Notes under the pieces: model-generated
The model's input: the letters and a program-made list of their open reading frames with translations, nothing else
Database searches by the model: none
What the model was told of the DNA's origin: nothing
Source: Beaufortia kweichowensis
Taxonomy: Eukaryota > Chordata > Actinopteri > Cypriniformes > Gastromyzontidae
DNA: 64,000 bases
Direction: 5' to 3'
Assembly: GCA_019155185.1 (NCBI GenBank)
Contig: CM032816.1
Location: 13,726,854 to 13,790,853, forward strand
Shown here: positions 44,906 through 57,431 of the stretch, one piece after another
How positions within the stretch are numbered: position 1 is the first letter of the stretch
Layout: each line of letters begins with the position of its first letter
Translations under genes and position numbers: made by a program

Positions 44906-45913
44906 GTATGGGTGTGAATGTAACGTTTAGCCTACTGTTTAATAAGCATAGAAAATTCCGACTTTAAATAAAATAAACACTTAGGACATTTGTATTGTAA
45001 GAATGTACAGGGACTCTTGAGATACAGAAACAGGGGCTGGTAAGGTACTCTTTTATCATCAATCTCCTGATAACTCCTATAACTCAATATAATGTTTGGG
45101 AATCCCAACATGCATGTGTGTGGTGGCTTCAATGTTATGGCGTCAAAGCTATCAGTCATTTATATAGATCAGTGCACAGAATAAACTCACAACCACCAAA
45201 TAAACAAAGAAAACATTTGTCATTTATAAGAAAACAAAACAGTTTGTCATTTATTTTAGTCAGTGGTGTCCAGCAGGAGATTTACTTACACTGATTTCTA
45301 CTGTATAACATATAACACTTAAAATGTGACGGACAGAAAAGTGAAAAATGAATCATCAGTGGAGATCAGAAGGATCTGAACAGGATCAGGTGAGAGAGAT
45401 TTACACTATAATGGATCATCAGTGCAGATATTTATACACGTATATGTTTGTGTGTTTGACAGACGTCTCTCATGATGAGCTCTGTTGACTCCTGCTGATG
45501 TTTGTCCAGTATGAAACAGTAAACAGCTCTTGTAGTCTATGACAGAAAAGAGTCGTTTGTTTCATCATATTGAGGCTAAATACTGTAAAACATTAAAAAA
45601 AGTTCAGATATTAATATATGCACTTGATGACACAGTCATTATCAACAGACATGTCAGAATAATGTTTATATTTATCATCTTTCATGACATTCACCATTAC
45701 ACACGTGTATTCATTTAAGCAAATACTTTTATCAGAGTGACTTAAAGATGAGAAGAAGAATACAAGCAGTTAATCCAAGAGAGAAGAAAACACTAGTGTT
45801 AACATAACAAGACTAATACAACAATAGAGTTTAAACATGTTTTACTTTTAATACCAAACAGTATCATTTTAAAATGACAAAATCATAATTGAATCAGTGA
45901 ATGAATAACTCAC
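44906..45913. other. Region between the repeat and the last NLR exon
   Basis: Mostly AT-rich. No B30.2 (PRY/SPRY) exon, which many fish NLR-C genes carry at the end, is visible. One short plus-strand open segment, 45348-45389 (ATG, 14 codons, MNHQWRSEGSEQDQ, then GTGAGAG), has the look of a first coding exon. Nothing downstream on plus continues it. Confidence 0.4.
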
Positions 45914-46205
45914 AGTAGATTGTCTAGTTTACAGTGTGGATCCTTCAGTAGATCAGAGATCAGTTTCACTCCTGAATCTCCTGCTTTATTACGTCTCAGA
46001 TCCAGTTCTATCAGGTGTGACGGGTTTGATCTCAGAGCTGAAGTCAGAGCAACAAAACCTTCATCTCCAATATTACACTGATACAGACTGCAGAGAGAAA
46101 AATAATCAATTAAATTAATTCCACTTTTAAACTACTACTATTTATAATCATAATAATTATCATTATCATACATGTTTGACCTTATTGATAAAAGTATTTT
46201 CTTAC

Positions 46206-48235
46206 ATTAATATCTTCAGTTTACAGTTTGGATTCTTCAGTTCATCAGAGATCAGCTTCACTCCTGAATCCTGCAGATTATTGTTCATCAGATTCAGTTC
46301 TGTCAGACTTGACGAGTTTGATCTGAGAACTGACGCCAGTGATGAACAACTTTTCTCTGTCAGATTACAGAAACTCACACTGAGAGAGAAATAATAAGAT
46401 AACAGTTGTTGTGTGTTAAAGTACACATAAATGGACCAAATTTAAAACGATTATATCATGAGCAGTATGACAGAAATAAAGTCAAAGTGGTTTATAATCA
46501 GTGAAGATGGTGATGTTGGTCTACAGGCAGGAGGTGAACACTGTGAAATGAGTTACAGTTAAACAAACTACAGAGAGAAGAAGATTAAATTACTAATATT
46601 ACAAATAATAATAATCACTATCAGACTCATATAAATACACACATAGACGTTTAAAGTATTTTCTTACTCTAATATCTTCAGTTTACAGTTTGGATCCTTC
46701 AGTCCATCAGAGATCAGCTTCACTCCTGAATCCTGCAGTTTATTGTTCATCAGATTCAGTTCTGTCAGACTTGAGGAGTTTGATCTGAGAACTGACGCCA
46801 GTGATGAACAACTTTTCTCTGTCAGATTACAGACACTCAGACTGAGAGAGAAATAATAAGATAACAGTTGTTATGTGTTAAATTACGCATTTTAGTTACA
46901 CTCAAATATAAAAAGTCACTCAAAATGAACAAGAACAGAAAAAATGAGAAGAGAGCAACAATATGAAATATATGGTTGTTATATCTAAATTGGACCTCAC
47001 GCTGTAGTAGGAAGTAAATTAATCAAATTTAGAATGATTATATCATGAGCAGTATGACAGAAATAAAGTCAAGGTGGTTTATAATCAGTGAAGATGGTGA
47101 TGTTGGTCTACAGTTTCCGGACCTGCACAAGTTGGCTGAGGTACAGCTTTTTTCCCCAGACCAGTAGACTGCTAAACACCCGGAACTGAGACGAAACACA
47201 TCACCCACAATTCTCTACATATCCTCTCTACATACATTATAGAAATACTGTGTATATATGAAGAGTTCAGATCTAAATCTGTCAGACTTGTTTTATTTTT
47301 GTGTGTGTCTGTGAGTATAACTATATATAGGAATTGCATAGGCCACGTACACACTACAGATGAATTCAGTTACAGATGAATTCAACTGCATTTTTCTACC
47401 AAATGAACTACAGAATAAAAGCAGGTAGTGACGACTGCATTTACAGAAATTCTTTGCAGTATGATACAGAACCGAACTGAACAACTAGTTGTTAATGACA
47501 TACTTAAACATGAATCAGAGATTCACATGTTTATCTTCTGTATGTGTGCTACAAAAAACACAAATATCTTTCCACACATTTTGTTTTGGCTGTTTTTTCT
47601 GTTCTTGTTCATCTTTCCTTCTGTGATTCTGCTGGTTAACAGCTGGTATTTTTTATTAATGGTACATCATCCCTTTATTCATCACCACATTATCTCATAA
47701 ACTGCAACACTGCTTCAGTGTGACTTTATACACTCTGTAGTGTGCAAATCTTTTTTACAGTCAGTTTCTCCTTTAGTTTTTACACAAATTGGGTCACAGT
47801 TATTTATTTCATAATCAAACTCTTCAATTCTACTCACAAAATAGCATCCATTATTTAGTTTTAGTTTTTATTTTGTTTGTAAAAAACAGCAAACATTTGT
47901 GTAAACAGTTTTTTGTCTTCTTATATATTTGAAGACAATATACATATACTGCAGTCATAGAGCCTACATAGAAAGAAACCTTAAATGACTAAAAATAATA
48001 ATAATCACAATCAGAATCATATAGGGATATACACGCATAGACGTTTAAAGTATTTTCTTACTTTAATTTCTTCAGTTTACATTTTGGTTTCTTTAGTCCA
48101 TCAGAGATCAGCTTCACTCCTGAATCCTGCAGATTATTGTTCATCAGATTCAGTTCTGTCAGACTTGAGGAGTTTGATCTAAGAACTGACGCCAGTGATG
48201 AACAACTTTTCTCTGTCAGATCACAGTCACTCAGA
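46206..48235 (-). repeat. Three near-identical LRR exons of the NLR gene
   Basis: Exons 48062-48235, 46668-46841 and 46206-46379 are each 174 bp, phase 2-2, and very similar (core CSSLASVLRSNSSSLTELNL... LQDSGVKLIS). They encode one leucine-rich repeat pair each and arose by exon duplication. The fourth, 45914-46087, is more diverged. Phase symmetry lets exons be gained or lost without breaking the frame. Confidence 0.88.
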
Positions 48236-48493
48236 CTGAGAGAGAAATAATAAAATAACAGTGTGTTAATTTAAACATAAACACTCAGATATAAAGAGCA
48301 AATCATCAACACCAACATGTAAAACATCACATCAGTTTAGTCAGATGAGTAAAAGTTGACTTTTACACTCATACAGTTAGTTCTCTGTTTTAAGAGACTG
48401 TTTATAATCAGACATTTACAAACTATACATTCATGAACTAAACTTTACTCTTTAATTTTAGTTGTGAGATTAAAATGCAGTTTAATGACTCAC

Positions 48494-50250
48494 TCAGCTT
48501 TTCTGGATGTTTTGATCACTGGCAGCAGTCTCAGAAGACATTCATCTGATGGATCATATTTCTGCAGTATAAACTCATCCAGCGTCTCTTCTGAGGTCAG
48601 TAACACAAACACCAGAGCTGACCACTGAGCAGGAGACAGACGGACTCCAGACAGACTATAGTAATCTCTTCTGTTCAGGTATGTTTGGACATCCTGCACT
48701 AGAGAATGATCATTCAGTTCATTCAGACAGTGAAACAGATTGATGGATTTCTCTGGAGAGAGATTCTCTCTGATCTTCATCTTAATGTACTCAACTATTT
48801 CCTGTTTGCTGTCAGAGCTTCTTCCTGTCTGTGTCATCAGGTCTCGTATGATTGTCTGATTGGACTCCAATGAGAGACCCAGAAGAAATCTGAGGTAAAG
48901 ATCCAGATGTCCGTTCTCACTCTGTAAGGCTCTGTCCACTTCACTCTTCAGTAAATCACTCATATTTGATCCGCTGAGTCCTGATGTTTGTTGAGAAAAT
49001 GAAAGAAACACAAATAAAGCAGCGAGAAACTCCTGAACGCTCAGATGCACAAAGCTGAAGACCTTCCCAGGAACAGTCCAAACTCCTCTCTGAAGATCTG
49101 AGTACAAACTCCTGAGGTACACTGGCGCTCTCTGACATCAATGTCACACTGTCTCAGGTCCTCCTCATAGAAGATCAGGTTCCCTTTCTTCAGCTGTTGA
49201 AAAGCCAGTTTTCCCAGTGACAGAAGACTCTTTCTAGCCTGCTCAAGATCTACCTCACATTTCCCATCATACTTCTGGCTCTTCAGTTTGGTCTGAAAGA
49301 TCAGGAAGTGTGTGAACATTTGAGTGAGAGTCTTGGGGATCTCTGCTCTCTCTGATTCACTCAACATTGTCTCTAGAACAGTGGCTGAAATCCAGCAGAA
49401 GACTGGGATGTGACACATGATGTACAGACTTCTTGATGATTTGATGTGTGTGATGATTGTGTCGGCCAGACTCGGATCATTTATTCTCTTCCTGAAATAC
49501 TCGTCCTTCTGAGGGTCATTGAAGCCTCGTACATCTGTCAGCTGATCCACACACTCAGGAGGAATCTGATTGGCTGCTGCTGGTCGAGAGGTGATCCAGA
49601 TCAGAGCAGAAGGAAGTAGATTCCTCTTGATGATGTTGGTCAGCAGCACATCCACTGAAGCTGATTCACTTACATCAAAACAAACTCGGATTGTTTGAAA
49701 TCTAGAGGAAGTCGACACTCATCCAGACCATCAAAGATAAACAGAACTTTATAATCATCAAAGTCACTTGATCTCAGTTCTTTGTATCTGTGAAGAACTG
49801 GGATGAAGAAGATCCATCAGACTGATATTTTTCTGTTTCATCAGATTCAGCTCTCTGAAAGGAAGTGGAAATATGAAGTGAAGATCCTGATTTGCTTTTC
49901 CTTCAGCCCAGTCCAGAATGAACTTCTGCACAGAGGCCGGTTTTTCCAATTCCAGCAACTCCTTTAGTCAACACACTTCTGATGACTTTGTCTTGTCCAG
50001 GTAAGACTTTAAAGATGTCATTGCATTTGATTGCTGTTTCTTGTGTCTCTGATCTTCTGGATGTTGTCTCAATCTGTCTCACCTCATGTTCATTATTCAT
50101 CTCTCCCTCCATCCCTCTGTGATGTACAGCTCTGTGTAGATCTCCTTCACAGAGTGTTAAGATTCCTTGACTTGATATTCCTTCATTCATTCTCAAGAAA
50201 TTTTTCTTTTAGTCTGGATTTGTGCTTCTTTATGTGCAAAGGTGCAAGTT
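48494..50250 (-). pseudogene. NLR FISNA-NACHT exon with frameshifts
   Basis: The core exon of the NLR gene. In order: FISNA-type segment (EVRQIETTSRRSETQ, 50050-50130); P-loop at about 49945; an extra G after GIGKT shifts the frame; FILDWAEGKANQDLHF; Walker B near 49735; TSRPAAANQIPPECV (49580s); winged-helix and helical parts (IMCHIPVFCWISATVL, 49390s); KVFSFVHLSVQEFLAAL (49050s); and a helical end LSPAQWSALVFVLLTS. The ATPase motifs look normal, which suggests recent inactivation. Confidence 0.88.
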
Positions 50251-50854
50251 CTGATGTGCAAAGACAAAGGGAAATGGATGTGAATGAATAAAATATAATA
50301 AAATAAAAGTAGATAATCCACAGGAATGAATGAATAAATCTCTTACTGGTCTGTAGTTTGTTGGCGAGGTCTGTCTGCTTCATCTTCTTCAGGACGTTCA
50401 GTGTGATCTTCAGAAGATCCTCTCTGACTGTGATCTGATCTTCATCATCCTCCTCCTCTCTCTCACAGCATGATGGGGAATCTGGACTCAATAGTGTCTT
50501 AAAGATCTTCAGCTCTTTCTTCATCAGAGAGATGATTTTGTGCTCAAGCTCCTAAAATTATTGTTTAAACAGAGAAGAGCTTTAATCACATATTAATAAA
50601 AATCTGTTTTATCTGTCAAGAAGAAGTGATGAGACCATCTGTGATGAGTTTTTAATGGTCTCGGTTCATGGACCAAAAGGGCAAAGAAGAATGAGCCGCA
50701 TATACTTATCAAATGACATTGCATGTTATGTTTACACTTGACTGCGACTTTGAAATGCTTTCAGTTTAATTTCAGATTCACACTCTCTTCCTCATTCCAC
50801 ATATTATATTTTCATTTTATATATTATATTTCATATTTATTTATAACCTTGATT

Positions 50855-50955
50855 CCTCATTGGGACCAAAAAAATGTCCCACAAGGTCTAAATTGACTGG
50901 TATTCCTATCTTTGTGGGGACATTTGGTCCCCACAACGTGTTAATTACTAGGTGC
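50855..50955. repeat. Short inverted-repeat element (GGGACCAAA/TTTGGTCCCC)
   Basis: CATTGGGACCAAAAAAATGTCCCACAAGG is answered by CTTTGTGGGGACATTTGGTCCCCACAA within 90 bp. It is a small fold-back repeat of a type I recall as common in fish, lying in an NLR intron, with a (CA)n tail. Confidence 0.6.
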
Positions 50956-52803
50956 ACACACACACATGCACACAATCATACCTGGAAAATAGTATCCATG
51001 TGCTTTCTCTTGGTGGATTTTTCTCCATCTGTTGTGTTGCTGTAATTGAACAATATATTAAAGGTGTGTTTACATGTAGATAATCAAACATGAAGTGTAA
51101 CAGACAACAGTAAACACACTCCAGTTTAGAGAACACAGATGATGAAGTGATTTACTCGTGTAAACCATCAGACTGTCCTCACCTCACATCTGCATCACAG
51201 TCTCCTGAACTGAACTTAAGTGGAGGTTCCATTGAACGATCACTCTTCAAGGACACACAGCTGGGTTCAGGAGATTCTTCACTGAACAAACTAAAACAAC
51301 ATTTACACAATGTTAAGTTCATTTTTATTATGTCAATAATGTGATAAACATTCATCTGTTCACCCAGAACATCAATAAGACACATTAAACACTGACTGCA
51401 TGCGGTCAGTGACATCAAAACAAGGTTGAACAAACCAGTATGACTGCTTGAACACTTCTAGTGACTTTATCTCTGGCAGGACGAGTGATTCAGTCATATA
51501 TAGAGATCTGTGCATAGATGTTGTACATCACACTTGCAGTCATGGTGCTCGACTACTTTAACATGACTGTCATAATAAAGTCACATAAGATTAGATCATT
51601 CTCATTTCTTCTCATGTTTTATTGCTATATGGGTCAATGACATGACATGTATATTTTACTTTTAAAATGATTTAATTACTTTATGACATGTACCACTTTA
51701 TTCTATAAAACCTATTAAGTTCAAATACATTTTCAGTACATTTAAATATTATTTATTATTTTATGTTTTGGCACCTCAAACCCCCAAAATGTCAGGTGGT
51801 GGAACCGTCTGTGCAAATGAGCAGACTAAGAAAACTATTAAAAATACTTCTCTAAAGATAATGAATTCAGAATAAAATACTACGGCATCATTTGACGTTC
51901 AACACCTTTCAAATCAACGATGTTTTACAGCTGTTGAGATCATTGAAAACATTTTGTCCAGTAATTAGTTCTGTATGTTGTCAAATGTCAGGGTGGCACA
52001 ACTGCAAACATGAGACTTTCATTTTAAAGTGGAGAGGTTTTCATCATCAAGAGGACCTCAAGTGATTTTTATGGCTGAGTGAAAAGGTTTGTAGATCTCT
52101 TTAAAATATTGATCAAAAGAGCTCCTTTCAACACATACGTAGACTGGTACACTTTCCACGTCAGGTGCTACAACCAATGTAAAACTAGGAAAATGATATT
52201 TGATCATATTTAAATGTATGAACTTGATGGCAAAGGTGAAAGCTAATATAGGCATCCAAGTAGAAGCCTGTTTCATTTGAAATTTGTTGCAAAAGTCAGG
52301 TGGCGCTATTGCACAAAATGTCCCTATATGAGGTAAATAATGTTATTTAAAGCTCTAAGATTAGTCAGTACATTTACAAAAAACATTTACTATAGCTAGT
52401 GATTAAATAAAATGTGTAAAATTGTAAAAATAAAAAAGTAAAACCGGATGTTAATAAATAGTGAAAATCCCTGGCCGCTAGAATTCAGTAATCTAAAGAA
52501 TTGTAAATACAAAACACAAGCACAAAATAATCATGTGTTATGCTGCGTTCACACCAAACGCGAATGAAGCGTTAAGAGCGAGTGATTTACATGTTAAGTC
52601 AATGCAAAGACGCGAATAGACATCCTATGCTGCCGTTTAGATCGAATATTGTGCCGAATTGAAGCGTTTTGGCTTTGTTTGCCAAGCGCTGACGCGAGTT
52701 GAAAAAATCTGAACTTTGGCGAATTTCGCGCCCGCGTTAACCAATCAGGAACTTGCTCTAGTAGTGACGTGATTACGAGCGGAGGCAGAAATCAGAAACA
52801 ACA

Positions 52804-53928
52804 ATGGAGGACAAACTTATAGTGGCTGTGTGTGGACACCCGGAGCTGTACGACACTTCGTTGTATTTTTACAGACAAAGGAATAAAAAGGATCTTGTTT
52901 GGAGGAAAGTGAGTGAGGAGGTCGGGCAATCTGGTAAGTTGTAATCAACGCTCTTTACTCAATTTGAGCTATATATACATATTGAGACTACTAACTCTCT
53001 AAAGCCGGTATTTTGAAAAGCTTAGCTACTTTACAGCTGAAATTTGACAAGCTGAATTTATTCAGAGGAAGTGTGCAGAAAGAAGTGGAAGAGTCTGAGG
53101 GACACATATTTAAAGGAGAGGAGAAAGGAGGTGTAGAAGAGGAGTGGGTCAGCAGCAGGGTCAGGGAAAAGGTGGAAGTACTCTGCGGTCCTGTCTTTCC
53201 TCGACCCCTTCGTCTCCCCACGGGAGACGAGCGGGAATATGGAGAAGGGGGATGGGGCCGCAGGGTACGACCACACCGAGGACCAGGGCGAGACAGAAGC
53301 AGCAGGGCACTCAGAGACAGGAGGTGTGTTGACAAGTGAAGCAACACAGCAGGGCATATTTCTTTTTTTGTTTTTTAATTTAATTTAAAATAATTGTAAT
53401 TTTATTTGTTTTATGATGAAAAGGCTCAATTAATTTCAGTCTGGCTGGTGTAATGTGCAATGTGTGTAATGTTGTATTGATATTTAATATTGTCATTGCA
53501 GAGCCCACTGGTTCTTTTGATGTCAGTGAGCCTGGGTCCCCTCTTCCAGAATCTGCTGCTGCTTCTGTTTCCCCTGCCGGCCCTTCAACATCTGCTGCTG
53601 TACCCACAGGTGTGTACAGGCAAAAATGACCATGTTTACATGCATATTAAATTTACAGTAAACACTCATAGCCTCATACACTGACGGTTTGTGAATGAGT
53701 TAAATTTTTTCTGCCTTCTCGTTGTACATAATGTGCTATCATTTGATACAGGTCCACCCAGAAGAAGAGCTCAGAGAAGGCCTAGGGAGCAGCCATCGGA
53801 GGTGGAGCGGGAGCTCCTCGATTTACTCTTGAGCCGCCCCTGTAGCTCCAGCGCCACCTCCACGCTCAGAGGATGAGCTCTTCCTCTTGAGTCTGGTCCC
53901 TTCCCTGCAGAGGTTGCCGTCAGACTAA
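52804..53928 (+). pseudogene. MADF-BESS accessory gene of the Harbinger element
   Basis: Exon 1 52804-52933 encodes the start of a MADF (Adf-1-like Myb) domain (KLIVAVCGHPELYDTSLYFY, DLVWRKVSEEVG). Exon 2 begins near 53079 and reads WKSLRDTYLKERRKE after a one-base loss, then hits TAG. Exon 3 is about 53502-53610 (EPTGSFDVSEPGSPLPES). The last exon, about 53752-53928, ends in a BESS motif (EDELFLLSLVPSLQRLPSD). In Harbinger elements such proteins assist transposase targeting. One frameshift and one stop make it a pseudogene. Confidence 0.75.
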
Positions 53929-54742
53929 AGATTTTGTGAAATTTCAAATTCACAAATTAATTTATGAAAGCAGCACAGTTCTGCTTAATTTGGAACAATT
54001 GGAGCCAACAGAATAGTTTTAAAAAAGAGGCAGCAATCTCTGCAGGAAATGAACCTTTCTCTCCTTTCTCCTCTCCTTCACTTTGTCCCTCACTCTTCCC
54101 TCTTCCAAGCAAGATCCTTTTTATTCCTGCATGTAAATAGTTGTAAATGTAGTTTATAGTTATATTATATATTGTAAATAGTTTTTATATTTTTATTTAT
54201 TTTGTATAAATAAATGTTCTATACAATGACCAAAGATTTTTGTGTGTTACTTTGTGCACAACATAAATCATAATTTATATTTGTTACTTAAAACTATTAT
54301 TTCTATGTTAAGACTACAATACTTATGGCAAATATTTGTGCATTCATTCTAATTATATTCTATTGCAAATACACTTACAATAATATAGTAAAAGTTATAG
54401 TATAGTATAGTATAGTAATATAGTTATTTGTGATTGGACCAGCAATGCATTATAGTGTAATGACAATGCAGCAATGAGACAGGGATTCATTTTGGAGGAT
54501 GGCTCCATTTATCATTTTAAACAAGAAAACTGTAACAATCTGAACTTGATCAAACAATGATTGAAAAATGATGAAAGATTTACATGAGTTAAGGACGGAA
54601 AATGAGCAATATTTACAAGAGAGGTTGAAAATATGTTATTTACAATATATAAAGGGTGTAAATCAAAAAGAAAAGACAAAAGGGTGGGAATATTTACACT
54701 ACCTAAACATGAACATAAAGAGCACAGGATTTAATAAACAAA

Positions 54743-57431
54743 TTACTCGGTCGGTTGCCATGGGACTGCTCCCTCTGCGGTAAAGTGAGCCATGAAGCTG
54801 TCCCTGACCCGGATGGCTTCTCTGGCAGAATTATTCGGCTGCAACCCGGACCGAGACTTTGCAGCGAAGTCCTCTGCACCCCCGCCCCCTCACAGCAGGT
54901 GCCTCTGCAGATCTCCTCATAAAGTTGTGGAGGACACCACGCCGCCTTCACACACCTCTCCACAACATCAGGCTGAACCTCTATGAGGCGGTGATACATC
55001 CTCCACTGTGAGGACAGGATCCCAAAGCATGCGTTCTCCACCACCAGCCGGGCTCTGGAGAGACGGTAGTTAAAGACCCTTCTCTCTCGGGAAAGGTGCT
55101 ACCAGGAATGGCCTCATGAGGTTTTTCCTGAGGGGAAAGGCCTCATCTGCCACAAAGACATGGGGCTGGGGTCCTCTGTGGTCAGCTCCTGGGAGAGGAC
55201 GGTCAGGTGGCAGTTGGAGGGTGCCACCACGGAGTGCCTGGCCAAAGGCTGAGTTAGCCAGAGTCCCACCATCACTCGTCCGTCCATATGCCCCGACATC
55301 AATCACCCGGAAGCAATACCTTGCATCTGTGATACACCGTGATGTGATAACAAGTTAATATTCATAAAATATGTGTTTGTGATAATGCGCAGCGTTTAAT
55401 GAAATTGCAACCTTCATGGTGTAAGATAATATTAAGGTAGGGGGAACCAAAGAAAGCGGAACCAAAGGGCAGGTATCGTTGTGCTGCGGTACCGAGGTGA
55501 CGGGCGCCGTCCTCTTCTCTCATACAGAGATTGATATATGAAGAAGGCGGTTCGCTCTTTCATTCGCTGACTAAACTATCCTGTTTTCCAGGTTCGTACT
55601 CTGTAAAACCTGTTTCTTCCTGAAGTGTATGTGATGATGTGAAACTGTGACGGGTTGGTTACGTAATATTTGATGTGTGAAACAGAGTTGAAGAGCCGCG
55701 TGTATAATCGCGGGAAAAAGAGTTTGTAACAATGGCGCTAGCAGCTATATAGCAGATGTATATTGAGGCTGAATGTGTAAGTTGGTGTATTAATATCCTC
55801 ACTCCCTGATAATGTTTTGGTTTAGTGTTTCAGGGTATCCTGACAGGTTACAAGTTAAATACATTTCCCTATGTGCATTATTCATGTTGTGACTCTAAAG
55901 TCATTTAAATATTCACGTACAGCCAAAGAGGGTTTATGATTCACATTGTTGTATTAATATTAATAATTATATATTTATATATAATTATATAGTTTAAAAC
56001 ATGATTAATTCCTATGATGTTATTGCACTTTAAAGAAAGAGTGATGTTGATTGTTGCAAAGACATGATTATTTTGTGAATATGATTGTGAAAGATGTCAT
56101 CCATTGATGTGATTAGTAAAAAAAAGAAGGAAAACTCTATTGAGGTGTTAAAATTGAAATGAACACAAATGGACTCTGACACTGAAACATGTTTGCACAA
56201 GAGGAAATGTTATTGTTTTCTACCATAATTTGATAATTTGTAATAAATTGATACAGAGATTGATATATGAAGAAGGCGGTTCGCTCTTTCATTCGCTGAC
56301 TAAACTATCCTGTTTTCCAGGGCTGTCATCCAGGAGACTTGAGAGTGTTGAACCCCAGTCAAAATCATTTGATACTGTAGTTTCATTAGTTTGAGACTCG
56401 TAACACATCCACAACAGCAAGGAGAACTAAGGAAACCGTTCCCTTGTAGTTGTGGAACTGGGATCGGTGTTGGGGTTGCTTTTATCAGGGCGTGCTTGCC
56501 GTCCAGTGCTCCACAGCAGAGTGGGAAGTTCCACCTCTCCTCAAAACCCTCTGCAATGGACCTCCATTCGTCTGTGGAGGGCACAGCCATGAACTCTTCA
56601 ACTAAGCAGTCCCAGATTGCAGTCACCACGTCTGGGACAATCTTGCAGACGGTGGAGACACCAACACGGAAGCTGCTGGCGATTGTCCTGAAGGAGTCTC
56701 CAGTGGCAAGATATCTGAAAGAGAGAGAAAATAAAAAGAATTAAATAAACATCGTTACAAATGCAGATTGCAATTCCATATTAGCAAATATAAATTTATA
56801 ATACTGGTGTTTGTGACATTTTCATTTCTTTTTAATTTTTTTACAGTTAAACAACAACAAACTTGATAAAGTGCCCTTAATACTTTACCTATATTTAGCA
56901 TTTGCTCTGATTTGTTTGCTACATTGCAAAAACAGTCTATTAATCAATATTATAATATAGCAGTTCCCTGCACAATTCAAAACCCACTTTGACTGTTGTA
57001 GACTAGATAATTGCCATTTCATTAAAGTGTTGTATGATAATTGTGTGTTCAGAAGAATGAGAAGACTGTATGTCTGTGGAGTCATTAATTACTTGTAATC
57101 ACACATAATATTAAATGATTTACTGACCGGAGACAGATGGACAGGCTTCTGCAGGTGGAATAGAGCCTGTAGTTGGTGTCCTGAGGGAAATCCTCCCACC
57201 GACACGGGACAACAGGTCATCAAACTGGGACCGGCTCAGTCGGAAGTACCGCTGAAAGCACCCGTCATCCAGGCGCAGCTCCTGGAGGAGTTGGTGAAAC
57301 TCACCAAGCTGGGTGCGCCTCTGAAGTATCTGATGGACCCAGACATGGCGCCGAACGAATCTACGCCGTTTTTCAGCCTTCCATAGCACATAAAGCGCAG
57401 CTACTCTCTCAACGAAATCCAAGTCAGCCAT
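54743..57431 (-). pseudogene. Harbinger transposase, interrupted
   Basis: Minus strand. Exon 1 57128-57431 (MADLDFVERVAALYVLW... RYFRLSRSQFDDLLSRVG). Exon 2 begins at 56714 after a CAG acceptor (YLATGDSFRTIASSFRVG, ERWNFPLCCGALDGKH with the first catalytic Asp). It is broken by a solo LTR at 56405-55328. It resumes with RYCFRVIDVGAYGRTSDGG and SRARLVVENAFGILSSQWR (third acidic residue). The stop is at 54743-54745 after VPWQPTE. Further small frameshifts lie near 55050 and 54930. Confidence 0.82.
55328..56405. mobile_element. Solo LTR (1078 bp) with 4-bp target duplication inside the Harbinger transposase
   Basis: On plus the insert runs from TGTGATACACCG to GACTCGTAACA. It has TG...CA ends and is flanked by CATC at 55324-55327 and 56406-56409. 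Excising it joins the transposase reading track (VVD to ARYCFRV). It contains a 71-bp direct repeat (55522-55592 and 56251-56321). I see no coding sequence. The 4-bp duplication fits retroviral-type integration. Orientation is not certain. Confidence 0.75.

Noticed and set aside
45160..45913. B30.2/SPRY exon expected at the end of some fish NLR genes
   Set aside because: No SPRY-like reading frame was found on the minus strand before the LRR exons end.
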